From Allorhizobium pseudoryzae (lineage in GTDB: Bacteria > Pseudomonadota > Alphaproteobacteria > Rhizobiales > Rhizobiaceae): 64,000 nucleotides of DNA. The translations under genes were made by a program, and so were the position numbers. The notes beneath the pieces were generated by a model, which had not been told where the DNA came from, did not search any database, and saw only the letters and a list, made by a program, of their open reading frames with translations. This document shows positions 7,749-16,402 of the stretch, piece after piece. Within the stretch, counting starts at the first letter, position 1. Every line of letters begins with the position of its first letter. The stretch lies in contig NZ_CP049244.1 in assembly GCF_011046245.1 (NCBI RefSeq), positions 682,001-746,000 of the forward strand. The letters run 5' to 3'.

Positions 7749-8699
7749 TTAGCGGGTCGATCCTGAGGGGCGGCTTGCCGCCACGATGACCGAGATGATG
7801 ATGAGGCCGGTCATGATGAGCCGCACGCCGGCGCCAAATCCATAGGTATTCAGCATCGAGACCACCAGGAACATAAACAGCGATGCGCCCCAGATGCCCG
7901 GCACGTTGGAATTGCCGCCGGCGACCGCCGAACCGCCGATCACGACGACCGCGATCGACATCAGGAGGTATTCGGCGCCCATATTAAGCGCCGCGCCGCC
8001 GGAAAAGCTTGCGAGCAGATAACCGCAGATGGCGGCGAGCACCGCGCAGAGCACGTAGGTGGCAAGACGGCAGCCATCGACCGCTATGCCGGCCATGCGC
8101 GCGGCAAAGGCGTTCTGGCCGATGGCGGAAATCCACCGTCCGAAGAGGGAGCGGTCAAGCAGCCACCAGACGCCAAGCGAGAGCATGAGGGCAATGATCG
8201 CCGTATTGGGCAGGCCGAAGGTCGATGCGGTGCTGAAACTCGCCAGCGCCTCCGGCGGCTTCACGCGCAGACCGCGATTGTACCAGATGGCCGAAGACTG
8301 GACGAGGAAGCTCATCGAAAGCGTAGCAATGATCGGTGGAATGCGCAGGAACTTGATGAGCGCATAGTTCAGAACGCCGATGACAAGCCCGATCGCGATG
8401 GACACGAGCAGTCCGACCAGGATCATGCTGTCCTGCCCGTCCATCAACTTCAGCGCGACCGTGCCGGAGAGCGTGATGGTGGCCGGCACCGAAAGATCGA
8501 CATTGCCGGGCCCGAGCGTGATGACCAGCATCTGGCCGAGCCCGACGATGATCGAAAAGGCGGCGAAGGTCAGCGTCGCCTGCGACAGGCTGGCCGTGCT
8601 GGCACCGCCGGTGAACAGGATCGTCACCAGCCAGATGGCAGCCGCTGCCACGAAGGACCAGATCCAGGGCTTGCGCGAGAGCACGGTCAACCGGTTCAT
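7749..8699 (-). CDS. Ribose-type sugar ABC transporter permease (second permease)
   Basis: A 316-residue inner-membrane permease of the RbsC/BPD_transp_2 family with eight to ten hydrophobic segments. Recognisable stretches are GQMLVITLGPGNVDLSVPATITLSG and AIGQNAFAARMAGIAVDGCRLATYVL, broken here for length; the latter is the coupling loop that contacts the ATPase. The ATG at 8699 overlaps the TGA of the preceding permease gene as ATGA. The reading frame is open further upstream but that part is shadow. It forms the channel with the partner at 8696-9640. Confidence 0.9.
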   Translation of the reverse strand: MNRLTVLSRKPWIWSFVAAAAIWLVTILFTGGASTASLSQATLTFAAFSIIVGLGQMLVITLGPGNVDLSVPATITLSGTVALKLMDGQDSMILVGLLVSIAIGLVIGVLNYALIKFLRIPPIIATLSMSFLVQSSAIWYNRGLRVKPPEALASFSTASTFGLPNTAIIALMLSLGVWWLLDRSLFGRWISAIGQNAFAARMAGIAVDGCRLATYVLCAVLAAICGYLLASFSGGAALNMGAEYLLMSIAVVVIGGSAVAGGNSNVPGIWGASLFMFLVVSMLNTYGFGAGVRLIMTGLIIISVIVAASRPSGSTR

Positions 8700-9640
8700 G
8701 ATGCCTTCTCCTGCTGGCTGTTGCGGTTGATGACAAGCCGGAGGGCCAGAACAATAATGAGAATGGCGCCCTGCGCGCCGATCTGCCAATCCGGTGAAAT
8801 GCGCAGGAAGGACAGGAACGAACCGGCGAGCGTCAGTGTCAGCGCGCCGATCACCGCGCCGATGGGCGACACGCGTCCGCCGACGAACTCACCGCCCCCC
8901 AAGATGACACCGGCGATCGACAGCAGCGTGTAACGCAGCGCGATATTGGCATCCGCCGAGGTGGTGAGGCCGACCAGCGCCATCCCGGCCAGAACCGCAA
9001 AGAGGGCGGCGAGCGCATAGGCGCCGCCCTTGAGGGCCAGTACCGACCAGCCGGCGCGTGCCACCGAACGGCTGTTGCCGCCCAGCCCGCGCACCAGCAC
9101 GCCGAAGGTGCTGCGCATGATGATGAGATGCGCGACAAGTGCGATCACCACGCTGGCCACGATCGCCATCGGCACGAAGGGCGGTTTGGCGATCATCAGG
9201 GCGCGCAGCCACTCCGGCGCCTGGCCACCGGGGGCCGGCAGGATGAGCACCGCAAGCCCGCCCCAGACGAAGCTCATGCCGAGCGTCACCACGATGGAGG
9301 GCAGGTCGCGCAGCGTGATGATGATGCCGAGCGCCGCATAGACGGCAATCGCCGCCAGCAGGATGGCGCAGGCGACCAGCGGCTGCTGCGGCATGTAGAC
9401 CGCAGTCACGCAGGCGGCGAAGCTGACGAAAGTGCCAATCGACAGGTCGAGATCGTTGACCGCCATGATGATCATCTGGGCGATCGTGGCAAGCGCGATG
9501 GGAACCGCCAGATTGAAGAGCAGGTTGAGGCCGGTATAGCTCATGGCCCGTGGCTGCATGTAGAAGACGGCTGCCAGCAGCACGACGAGCGAAAGCGCAG
9601 GAATGAGGATCGGCAGGAGGCCGGAGACGGTCTTTCTCAT
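8696..9640 (-). CDS. Ribose-type sugar ABC transporter permease (first permease)
   Basis: A 314-residue membrane protein of the RbsC family. The diagnostic segment is AQMIIMAVNDLDLSIGTFVSF, the equivalent of the G-x-DLSVG motif, and the coupling loop LGGNSRSVARAGWSVLALKG lies about two thirds in. Its ATG at 9640 overlaps the ATPase stop by 4 nt. Two different permeases in tandem indicate a heterodimeric channel, as in rhamnose and autoinducer-2 importers, rather than the RbsC homodimer. Confidence 0.9.
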   Translation of the reverse strand: MRKTVSGLLPILIPALSLVVLLAAVFYMQPRAMSYTGLNLLFNLAVPIALATIAQMIIMAVNDLDLSIGTFVSFAACVTAVYMPQQPLVACAILLAAIAVYAALGIIITLRDLPSIVVTLGMSFVWGGLAVLILPAPGGQAPEWLRALMIAKPPFVPMAIVASVVIALVAHLIIMRSTFGVLVRGLGGNSRSVARAGWSVLALKGGAYALAALFAVLAGMALVGLTTSADANIALRYTLLSIAGVILGGGEFVGGRVSPIGAVIGALTLTLAGSFLSFLRISPDWQIGAQGAILIIVLALRLVINRNSQQEKAS

Positions 9641-11094
9641 GCGGCTTCTCCCGAGAAGGAGGCCGCCAGGATGTTATCCTCGGTGATCGCATCACCCTCC
9701 AGTTCGGCGACGATCATGCCGTCGCGAAACACGTAGACGCGGTCGCACAAGCGGACCTCGTCCATTTCCGTCGAGTACCAGATGAAGGTCCGACCTTCGG
9801 ACGCCTCGCGCCGCAGGGTCGCGTAAACTTCCTGTTTGGTGCCGATGTCGACGCCCCGCATCGGATCGTCCATCAGAACGATGCGCGCCTCTCCCGCCAG
9901 CGCTCTGGCAAACAGCACCTTCTGCTGGTTGCCGCCCGAAAGCGACAGGATGGGATTGGCCATGTCGGGCGTGCGGATGCCCATTTTCGCCTTCCAGTCT
10001 TCTCCATGCGCGGCTTCGCGGTCCCGATCGACGGAGGCGCGGCGGGCAAAGGCGGGAAGATTGCCGATCGACAGGTTGCGCAGGATGCTCCACAACGGAA
10101 ACGTGCCGTTCAATGCGCGATCGCCGGCGACGAAGGCCATCTGTTTGTGCGCCGATGGCAGCCAGCGACTGCTCGCTTCGGCATAGAGGTGCAGCAGCGT
10201 CGTCGTCTGGCCATGCCCGCCGAGACCGGCAAGCCCGACGATCTCCCCCTTGCGGGCGCAGAAGGGAATGGTCGATCCTCTGACAGCGGGAAGGTCGATG
10301 ACCTTCTCGGCGGTGATCACGGTGGAACGCACCGCGCGGGCGGTTTCCTTCACCACGCTTCCCATGGCCTCGACGAGGCTTCGGACCGAAAACTCGGCCG
10401 CCGGCCGCGAGGTCACCACGCGCCCGTCCTTCATCACAACGATGCGGCTGGAGGTGGAGAGGATTTCGCCGAGAATATGCGAGATCAGCAGAACGCTGCC
10501 GCCACCGGCCACGAAGCGACGCACATGCGCCATCAACTGTTCGGCAAGCCCCGCATCCAGCGACGAGGTCGGCTCATCGAGGATGACGAGTTTCGGCGGT
10601 TCGCTGACGCCGAGGAAGTTGATGGCGATCTCCACCATCTGGCGTTCGGCGATGGACAACGAACCCACCACGGAAAAACAGTCGATGCCGTGACCCGGAA
10701 AGATCTCATCGAGACTGCCTCGAATGAGGGTGGCCGCGCGGTTACGCCACCCAAAACCGGAGAGGCCGGAATGCATCAGACGGGTGTTTTCCACCACGGT
10801 CAGGTTAGGGCAGAGCGACAGTTCCTGGAACACGCAGCGTACGCCATGCGCGCGCGCCATGGCGATGCCGCTGCCGGTCAGGCCCTCGTAGAGGATCTCG
10901 CCCTGGTGCGGCGAAAGCCCGCCATTGATCACGTTGACGATGGTGGACTTGCCAGCGCCGTTATGGCCGACGAGGCCGACGGCTTCGCCCGCGCCGATCT
11001 CGAAATCGACGCCATCCAGTGCCTTCACCGCGCCGAATTCGACACGCACCTGGCGGATGGATACGACCGCTTCGGTCTCCAACACTTCACTCAT
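9637..11094 (-). CDS. Sugar ABC transporter ATP-binding protein (RbsA type, two NBDs)
   Basis: A 485-residue double ATPase of the carbohydrate-uptake CUT2 family. The first domain has a canonical Walker A (GHNGAGKST, about residues 43-51) and Walker B (LVILDEPTS). Its signature loop is the non-standard GSLSIAERQMVEIA. The second domain has an intact signature (LSLSGGNQQKV) and a Walker B with Asp in place of Glu (IVLMDDPMRGVDIG), but its Walker A is degenerate (GLGGHGQTT, no Lys). This asymmetry is usual for the family. It sits between the binding-protein gene and the two permeases, coupled to the first permease by a 4-nt overlap. It is shorter than most RbsA proteins (about 500) but appears complete. 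Confidence 0.92.
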   Translation of the reverse strand: MSEVLETEAVVSIRQVRVEFGAVKALDGVDFEIGAGEAVGLVGHNGAGKSTIVNVINGGLSPHQGEILYEGLTGSGIAMARAHGVRCVFQELSLCPNLTVVENTRLMHSGLSGFGWRNRAATLIRGSLDEIFPGHGIDCFSVVGSLSIAERQMVEIAINFLGVSEPPKLVILDEPTSSLDAGLAEQLMAHVRRFVAGGGSVLLISHILGEILSTSSRIVVMKDGRVVTSRPAAEFSVRSLVEAMGSVVKETARAVRSTVITAEKVIDLPAVRGSTIPFCARKGEIVGLAGLGGHGQTTTLLHLYAEASSRWLPSAHKQMAFVAGDRALNGTFPLWSILRNLSIGNLPAFARRASVDRDREAAHGEDWKAKMGIRTPDMANPILSLSGGNQQKVLFARALAGEARIVLMDDPMRGVDIGTKQEVYATLRREASEGRTFIWYSTEMDEVRLCDRVYVFRDGMIVAELEGDAITEDNILAASFSGEAA

Positions 11095-11139
11095 TCCACG
11101 CTTGCCGTTTTCTGTTCAGGATTATCAGTATGGCGCTGC

Positions 11140-11168
11140 CCCACCCGGCACACCGGACGCCGGATGGG
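11140..11168 (-). terminator. Intercistronic stem-loop between the binding-protein and ATPase genes
   Basis: Ten-bp arms (CCCACCCGGC / GCCGGATGGG with one G-U pair) around a 9-nt loop, 60 bases after the binding-protein stop on the minus strand. No U-tract. The position suits stabilisation of the abundant binding-protein mRNA. Confidence 0.5.
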
Positions 11169-11227
11169 ACTGCGGGAGGAGCGCTTAAGATCGCGCGATC
11201 ACCCTGTTGCGGACGGGAAGACCCGGC

Positions 11228-12244
11228 TTATTGTGCCGAAGCGATGACCTTCTTGGCATCGTCCAGAGAATATTCGACGTTGGCCACGCCGCCCTTCTGG
11301 GTCGTCTTCAGGTTCTCTTCGAGGTTGGCCTGGTCGATGCGCAGGAAGGGTACGGTCAGGTCCTTCTTGACTTGCTGGCCGTCGAGGATCTGCTGGGCAA
11401 CCCAGAAGGCAAGCGTCGAGACACCGGGGGCGATGGAGACCGACATGGTCTCATAGCCGTTGGCATCCTTCTGCTTCTTCCACCACTGCAATTCGTCTTC
11501 GCGATTGCCCATGACGATGGTCGGCATCGGGCGCTTTGCCGCCTCGAAGGCCTGGGCCGCACCATAACCGTCGCCGCCCTGCGTCACAACGGCCGCAATC
11601 TCCGGCAGGCTCGGCAGAAGGCCGGCCACCGCGCGCTGGGCCACATCCTGCGCCCAGTCGCCATGCACGGAGCCGACGATCTTGAACTGCGGGAACTGCT
11701 TCACGCCCTCGTGGATACCGGCGGAAATCTCGTCATCGACGAAGACGCCGGCAAGGCCGCGGATTTCCAGGAGGTTGCCGCCCTTCGGCATCTTCTTCGA
11801 CAGATATTCAACCTGGCTGCGGCCCATTTCCTTGAAGTTGACGGCAATGCGCCAGGCGCAGGGTTCGGTCACGATGCCGTCAAACGACACGACGGTGATG
11901 CCGGCATTGCAGGCTTCCTTGACAGCACCGTTCAAGGCCGTCGGCGATGCGGCGTTGATGACGATCGCGTCATAACCCTGCAGGATCATGTTCTGGATCT
12001 GGGCGGCCTGCTCGGTCGCCTGGTTTTCAGCCGTAGTGAACGGATCGGCCGCGGCGACGATCCCGGCCTTGACGGCCTCTTTCGTCACCTTGTCCCAGCT
12101 TGTCAGCATCGCCTGTCGCCAGGAATTGCCGGCATAGTTGTTGGACAGCGCAATCTTCTTCGACGACGTCTCGGCATGCGCCGAAAACGCGACGGTGCTC
12201 AGCATCGCGGCCGTGGCTGCCGCAAGGATCAATTTCATGGTCAT
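11228..12244 (-). CDS. Sugar ABC transporter substrate-binding protein (Peripla_BP_4 type)
   Basis: A periplasmic ligand-binding protein of about 338 residues for the importer at 7749-11094. It has a typical leader (MTMKLILAAATAAML...AHA) cleaved after AHA near residue 25, then two Rossmann-like lobes with KKIALSNNYAGNSWRQAML, YDAIVINAASPTALNGAVKE broken over the hinge, and VVTQGGDGYGAAQAFEAAK. Two starts are possible: ATG at 12244 or ATG at 12238, both behind GAGGGAGAGAG. Longer in-frame upstream sequence is not signal-peptide-like. The gene starts the minus-strand operon and faces the histidine-kinase gene across a 269-bp control region. Ligand unknown; a pentose or hexose is likely. Confidence 0.92.
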   Translation of the reverse strand: MTMKLILAAATAAMLSTVAFSAHAETSSKKIALSNNYAGNSWRQAMLTSWDKVTKEAVKAGIVAAADPFTTAENQATEQAAQIQNMILQGYDAIVINAASPTALNGAVKEACNAGITVVSFDGIVTEPCAWRIAVNFKEMGRSQVEYLSKKMPKGGNLLEIRGLAGVFVDDEISAGIHEGVKQFPQFKIVGSVHGDWAQDVAQRAVAGLLPSLPEIAAVVTQGGDGYGAAQAFEAAKRPMPTIVMGNREDELQWWKKQKDANGYETMSVSIAPGVSTLAFWVAQQILDGQQVKKDLTVPFLRIDQANLEENLKTTQKGGVANVEYSLDDAKKVIASAQ

Positions 12245-12323
12245 GTCTCTCTCCCTCGGTGCCGGTCTTGCCGGCCGCCTCCGGTGCCGCTCCTCAACGG
12301 CATGATCCGGACGCTTTTCTCCC

Positions 12324-12340
12324 CTGGAGCCATTCTCCAG
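12324..12340. promoter_or_regulatory. Inverted repeat upstream of the ABC operon
   Basis: CTGGAG-CCATT-CTCCAG, perfect 6-bp arms with a 5-nt spacer, about 85 bp upstream of the binding-protein start. It could be an operator or a 5' leader hairpin. Confidence 0.35.
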
Positions 12341-12378
12341 TAGCTGGATGATGATGGAATTCTGAAATACTGTACAGG

Positions 12379-12395
12379 CAGATTGGTGCAATCTG
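12379..12395. promoter_or_regulatory. Inverted repeat in the divergent promoter
   Basis: CAGATTG-GTG-CAATCTG, a perfect 7-bp-arm palindrome with a 3-nt spacer. It sits directly beside the tandem TGCGG sites at 12397 and between the two divergent genes, so it is a candidate operator. Confidence 0.4.
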
Positions 12396-12396
12396 G

Positions 12397-12433
12397 TTGC
12401 GGTTTCCCGCAGATCGATTGCGGTTTCCCGCAG
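12397..12433. promoter_or_regulatory. Tandem palindromic sites, candidate response-regulator operator
   Basis: The 16-mer TTGCGGTTTCCCGCAG occurs twice (12397-12412 and 12418-12433), exactly identical and 21 bp apart, two helical turns. Each copy contains the palindrome TGCGG-TTTC-CCGCA. Placement between the sugar ABC operon and the kinase/regulator pair suggests cooperative binding of the LuxR-type regulator encoded at 13734. Confidence 0.55.
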
Positions 12434-12513
12434 GACAGAGACCTGTCATACACTCTCTAATAGACAATCAGCCAGGCGATCCGGGAGGGGTATCGGCCGG
12501 CCGGGAGGACACC

Positions 12514-13737
12514 ATGCTGGAGGATGCCTCAGGCTCCCTGTTCCGTCAGTATCTGACGATTGCGCGATTGCTGGCCGGTCAGCTGGATTTCCAGTCGGCG
12601 ATCCGCGCGGTCGCCAAGGAAATCGCACTGATCATTCCGCATGACCACATGGATGTCTGCATCATCACGCCCGGAAGCACATTCCATACGGCGTATGAAA
12701 GCGGACTGGAGACCGACTGGAGCAAGCGGCCGCCGGCTCTCATCGAGCATAGCCCGATCCGTGGGCTGCTGGTTGGCGAGACGGATCATTATCTGACCCC
12801 GGATGCATCGGAGGATCCGCGATTCCACTTCAAGGGCGCGTTTTCCGATCCCATCCGCGAGCACAATCTGAAGGCCCGGTTGCATGTGGCGCTGAAGGTG
12901 CATGGCGAAACGATCGGCGCCCTTTCATTTTCCAGCCTCGCTCCCGATGACTATGACGCCCGCGATCTCGAGCACGCACGCTCGATCGCGGACCTGCTCG
13001 CCCCCTATTTCTTCGCCATCCGCGCGGCCGAACAGGCCAAGCAGTCCGCGATCGTCGAGGCGGCGGCGCGGGTGCGTGAGGAGGCGCTGCGCCAGGGCGC
13101 GGCACGGCTGACGGAGGTTCTGGAGACCGAACGCCAGCGGATCGGCATGGACCTTCACGATCAGACGCTAGGAGACCTGACGCGCTTTGCCAAACGACTG
13201 GAGCGGCTGAGCCTGATGGGCAGCGTCTCCGGCGAAGAACTGGAGCCGCTGTTTCGCAGTCTGCAACAATCGATGCATGACCTGCGACAGATCATCGAGC
13301 AGGCAAGGCCCTCCGTGCTGCAGCTCTTCGGCCTGGTGGATGCGATCGAAAACCATCTCGATCGGTCGATCCGCGACAGCGGGCTGCAGCTCACCTGGAC
13401 ATTGGCGGACAAAACGGGCGGCGACAGCGGCCATCTCTCTCCCAATGTCGCCATTACGCTCTTTCGCATTGCACAGGAAGCGATCAACAATGCCGTGCGT
13501 CATTCGCAGGCCTCCCACATCGCCATCACTTTTGACCGTGATGGCGAGGCCCTGACGCTTGAAATTACCGATGACGGCATCGGCATGGGCAAGGGCGCCA
13601 AAAACGGCGGAAGCGGTATCGACAATATGCGCATCCGTGCCCGGCTGATCGGCGCCCGCTTTTCCTGTGGCAGCCGCGCGGGCAAGACCTTCGTCCGGGT
13701 GAAGCTGCCGCTGACCTTGCAGGAGACAGACCGATGA
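12514..13737 (+). CDS. Soluble GAF-domain sensor histidine kinase (HisKA_3 type)
   Basis: A 407-residue kinase starting at ATG 12514 behind GGGAGGACACC. No membrane segment or signal peptide is present, so it senses in the cytoplasm. A GAF domain covers about residues 20-170. A coiled linker then leads to the phosphoacceptor helix ERQRIGMDLHDQTLGDLTRF (His215), the NarL-family type. The ATPase has the N box EAINNAVRH (Asn325/Asn326), G1 box DDGIGM and GGSGIDNMRIRA. The stop overlaps the response-regulator start as ATGA. It is transcribed away from the sugar ABC/lactonase operon, which it probably controls. The GAF ligand might be an intracellular sugar or lactone (inference). Confidence 0.9.
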   Translation: MLEDASGSLFRQYLTIARLLAGQLDFQSAIRAVAKEIALIIPHDHMDVCIITPGSTFHTAYESGLETDWSKRPPALIEHSPIRGLLVGETDHYLTPDASEDPRFHFKGAFSDPIREHNLKARLHVALKVHGETIGALSFSSLAPDDYDARDLEHARSIADLLAPYFFAIRAAEQAKQSAIVEAAARVREEALRQGAARLTEVLETERQRIGMDLHDQTLGDLTRFAKRLERLSLMGSVSGEELEPLFRSLQQSMHDLRQIIEQARPSVLQLFGLVDAIENHLDRSIRDSGLQLTWTLADKTGGDSGHLSPNVAITLFRIAQEAINNAVRHSQASHIAITFDRDGEALTLEITDDGIGMGKGAKNGGSGIDNMRIRARLIGARFSCGSRAGKTFVRVKLPLTLQETDR

Positions 13738-14492
13738 AGGTTCTGATCGTCGAGGACGACCCCTTGCACCGTTCCTATCTCACCGAAACGGTCAAGACGG
13801 CACTGCCGGAATGCGAGTTAGTGCTGGAGGCCGCAGACGGCAGCATGGGCGAGAGGCTTGCCCGCGAGCACCGGTTCGAGCGGATCGTGATGGATCTGCA
13901 GATGAGCCCGCGCAATGGCATCGAGGCGGCGCGCACCATCTGGCGCGAGCGGCCGGAAACGCGGATTCTCTTCTGGTCGAATTACGCGGACGAGGCCAAT
14001 GTGCGCGGCATTTCCCGCATCGTGCCGGACGGTGCCGCCTATGGCTACGTGCTGAAATCGGCCTCCGACGAACGGCTTCGGCTGGCGTTGCGCTCGATCT
14101 TCATCGAGGCGCAATGCGTGATCGACCGCGAGGTGCGCGGCATGCAGCAGAAGAGCCTCGGCCATCTGCAGGGGTTCAGCGAGAGCGAATACGAGGTGCT
14201 GGTCGATATTGCGCTCGGCCTGACGGATCGGGTGATTGCCAGCCGGCGCAATCTCTCGCTGCGCAGCGTTCAGAACCGCCTGCAGCAGATCTACGAGAAA
14301 CTCGGCGTCTACGAACGGTCGGAAACAGGGGCCGAGGCGAAATACAATTTCCGCTCCCGTGCGGTCACCGAGGCCCTGCTGCGCAAGCTGTTGAACCAGG
14401 CCACGCTGGAACGGGCCGAACAGGACCTGCAGGACTGGCTGCACCGCCACGCCCGGCTGCTCGGCACGTCAAACGGTCGGGACGGCCATTAG
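13734..14492 (+). CDS. NarL/LuxR-type response regulator
   Basis: A 252-residue regulator. The receiver domain (residues 1-120) has the acidic pair Glu7/Asp8/Asp9, the phosphoacceptor Asp54 in IVMDLQMSPRNG and the conserved Lys in GYVLKSASDE. The output is a LuxR-type helix-turn-helix (about 145-195): FSESEYEVLVDIALGLTDR followed by LSLRSVQNRLQQIYEKLGV. About 50 residues of predicted helical tail follow (VTEALLRKLLNQATLERAEQ), longer than most NarL proteins and possibly a dimerisation element. It is coupled to the kinase by a 4-nt overlap. The likely targets are the tandem palindromes at 12397-12433. It converges with the quiC-like gene 23 bp downstream. Confidence 0.92.
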   Translation: MKVLIVEDDPLHRSYLTETVKTALPECELVLEAADGSMGERLAREHRFERIVMDLQMSPRNGIEAARTIWRERPETRILFWSNYADEANVRGISRIVPDGAAYGYVLKSASDERLRLALRSIFIEAQCVIDREVRGMQQKSLGHLQGFSESEYEVLVDIALGLTDRVIASRRNLSLRSVQNRLQQIYEKLGVYERSETGAEAKYNFRSRAVTEALLRKLLNQATLERAEQDLQDWLHRHARLLGTSNGRDGH

Positions 14493-14515
14493 CCATCCGC
14501 GTCGCCGCGAGACCG

Positions 14516-16402
14516 TCAGGCGCGTGGCATGCCGGTCGGCTTTGCCAGCCGGCGCTGTGCCGCGATGCGGAAGATCGCATTGGCGGCGCCATACCCGTTG
14601 TAACCATGGCGGCGCTCGAGGATCTCGAAGAAGAACCCTTCGCCGAAGGTACGGCTGTAGAACTGGAAATACTCGCCATCATTGTCGCGGTCGTAGAGAA
14701 TGCTGAGATCGCGCAGCCGGTCGACAAAATCCGGCATCAGGCCGAAGCGGGCCTCCAGATCGTCGTAATAGTTCTGCGAAATCGGCAACGGCTCCAGGCC
14801 ACACGTCTTCAGCGCAGTGGCCGTCGCGAAGATATCACCTGTCTGGAAGGCTATATGCTGCACGCCCGCGCCAAAACCTTCCGTCAGGAAGTGGCCGGCA
14901 AAGGTCTTGCGGCTTTCCGCGCCGTTGATCGTCACGCGGAACCGGCCATCGGCGGCATGGATCGCCTGGCTGCGCACCAATCCGCCCGGATCGGCGACAT
15001 CCACCATGCCGGACCGGCTGACATCGAAGATCGCCGTGTAGAACAGGAGCAGGCTCAGCATCTCGTCATACCGCGTCGTCTGCGCCAGATGATCGATACG
15101 CGTCAGGCCGGCGCCCGTGGTGGAGGTGGTTACAAGGTCGAACTCCTTCGACCAGATCTCTCCCAGCGCATCGCTGCCATCGATGAAATAGATGATCTCG
15201 CCACCGCTGGCGGTGACCGCGGGCACCGCCGCCTCGCCCGGACGGCGGGGCTCAGAAAAGGCTTCGGCTCCCATCGCAATCGCCCGTTCGACCGCCCGCC
15301 TGGCATCTGCCACCCGCAGACCGAAGGCATAGACGTTGACGCCGTGCACGGAATAGGAGGAACTGGCGATACTGTCCGGATCGGTGTTGATGACGATGCG
15401 GATCTCGCCCTGCTGGTAAAGATCGACCTTGCGGTTCTTGTGCTGTCCTGCCTTGACGAAACCGAGCGTCGTCAGGAGCGCGACCAGGTCTTCGGCGTCC
15501 TCCGGCGAGGCTGCGAACTCGACGAACTCGACGGCTTCCACCGCGGTGCGCGGCGGCGCCTCATCGGTCGTCACCTTGAGATCGGGTGCCACCCGCTTCA
15601 CATCATCCATCAGGTTGAGAAGCGAGCGATGCCCGTCCTCGGCAATCAGTCGGGCCGAACCGCTGCGGAACTGGTCGTTGAAGATTTCCAGCGACAGCGG
15701 CCCGTCATACCCCGTGGCGGCAATCGCCGCCATGAAGGGCACGAGCGGCAGATCGCCTTCGCCCGGCATGTTGCGGAAGTGGCGGCTCCAGTAGAGCAGA
15801 TCCATATCGATCTGCGGCGCATCGGCCAGCTGGACGAAGAAGATCTTGTCGCCGGGGATCGAGCGGATGCTTTCCGGATCGATCTTGCGCGACAGTGTGT
15901 GGAAACTGTCGAGGATGAGGCCGATGTTCGGATGATCGGCGCGGCGGACGATCTCCCAGGCATCGCGATGGTCGTTGATATGGCGCCCCCAGGCGAGCGC
16001 CTCGTAGCCGATGCGCAGGCCGCGTTTGGCGGCCCGTTCGCCGAGCTCGCGGAAATCGGCCGCCGCCCGGTCGATGCCGCCGAGCGAGACGGGAGAGACA
16101 TTCGAGCAGACCAGCATCAGGTCCGTGCCCAGCTGCTCCATGATGTCGAATTTGCGCTCCGCCCGGTCGAAGCAGCGGCTGCGATAGGGCTCGGGCATGC
16201 CTTCGAAATCGCGGAACGGCTGGAAGAGCGAGATCTCCAGCCCGTGATCGCTGACCATGCGCCGGACGTCTGCCGGCGAGGCGTCATGGATCAACAGATC
16301 GTTTTCGAAGATCTCCACCCCGCTGAAGCCCGCCTTGGCGATGGCGTTCAGTTTCTCCGGAAGGTCGCCGCTGATCGAGACGGTCGCGATCGAGGTTTTC
16401 AT
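14516..16402 (-). CDS. quiC: 3-Dehydroshikimate dehydratase fused to an HPPD-like domain
   Basis: Predicted to convert 3-dehydroshikimate to protocatechuate. The 628-residue protein has an N-terminal AP-endonuclease-2/TIM-barrel dehydratase (about 1-280; GFSGVEIFENDLL, IGYEALAWGRHINDH, LILDSFHTLSRK, FFVQLADAP, SLEIFNDQF carrying the metal Glu/Asp/His/Glu set) and a C-terminal two-module VOC domain resembling 4-hydroxyphenylpyruvate dioxygenase (about 290-610; RIDHLAQTTR, GVQHIAFQTGD, FFFEILERRHGYNGYG with metal His/His/Glu). This two-domain layout matches the QuiC1/QsuB class. Start: ATG at 16402 makes a TGATG junction with the shikimate dehydrogenase gene; a GTG three bases earlier is less likely. 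Confidence 0.9.
   Translation of the reverse strand: MKTSIATVSISGDLPEKLNAIAKAGFSGVEIFENDLLIHDASPADVRRMVSDHGLEISLFQPFRDFEGMPEPYRSRCFDRAERKFDIMEQLGTDLMLVCSNVSPVSLGGIDRAAADFRELGERAAKRGLRIGYEALAWGRHINDHRDAWEIVRRADHPNIGLILDSFHTLSRKIDPESIRSIPGDKIFFVQLADAPQIDMDLLYWSRHFRNMPGEGDLPLVPFMAAIAATGYDGPLSLEIFNDQFRSGSARLIAEDGHRSLLNLMDDVKRVAPDLKVTTDEAPPRTAVEAVEFVEFAASPEDAEDLVALLTTLGFVKAGQHKNRKVDLYQQGEIRIVINTDPDSIASSSYSVHGVNVYAFGLRVADARRAVERAIAMGAEAFSEPRRPGEAAVPAVTASGGEIIYFIDGSDALGEIWSKEFDLVTTSTTGAGLTRIDHLAQTTRYDEMLSLLLFYTAIFDVSRSGMVDVADPGGLVRSQAIHAADGRFRVTINGAESRKTFAGHFLTEGFGAGVQHIAFQTGDIFATATALKTCGLEPLPISQNYYDDLEARFGLMPDFVDRLRDLSILYDRDNDGEYFQFYSRTFGEGFFFEILERRHGYNGYGAANAIFRIAAQRRLAKPTGMPRA

Noticed and set aside
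11189..11200. 12-bp palindrome GATCGCGCGATC between the SBP and ATPase genes
   Set aside because: Short GC-rich self-complementary words are expected in this composition and it has no partner site; not claimed as an operator.
12397..12433. Tandem repeat as a CRISPR array
   Set aside because: Only two 16-bp units with a 5-bp gap and no cas genes; an operator is far more likely.
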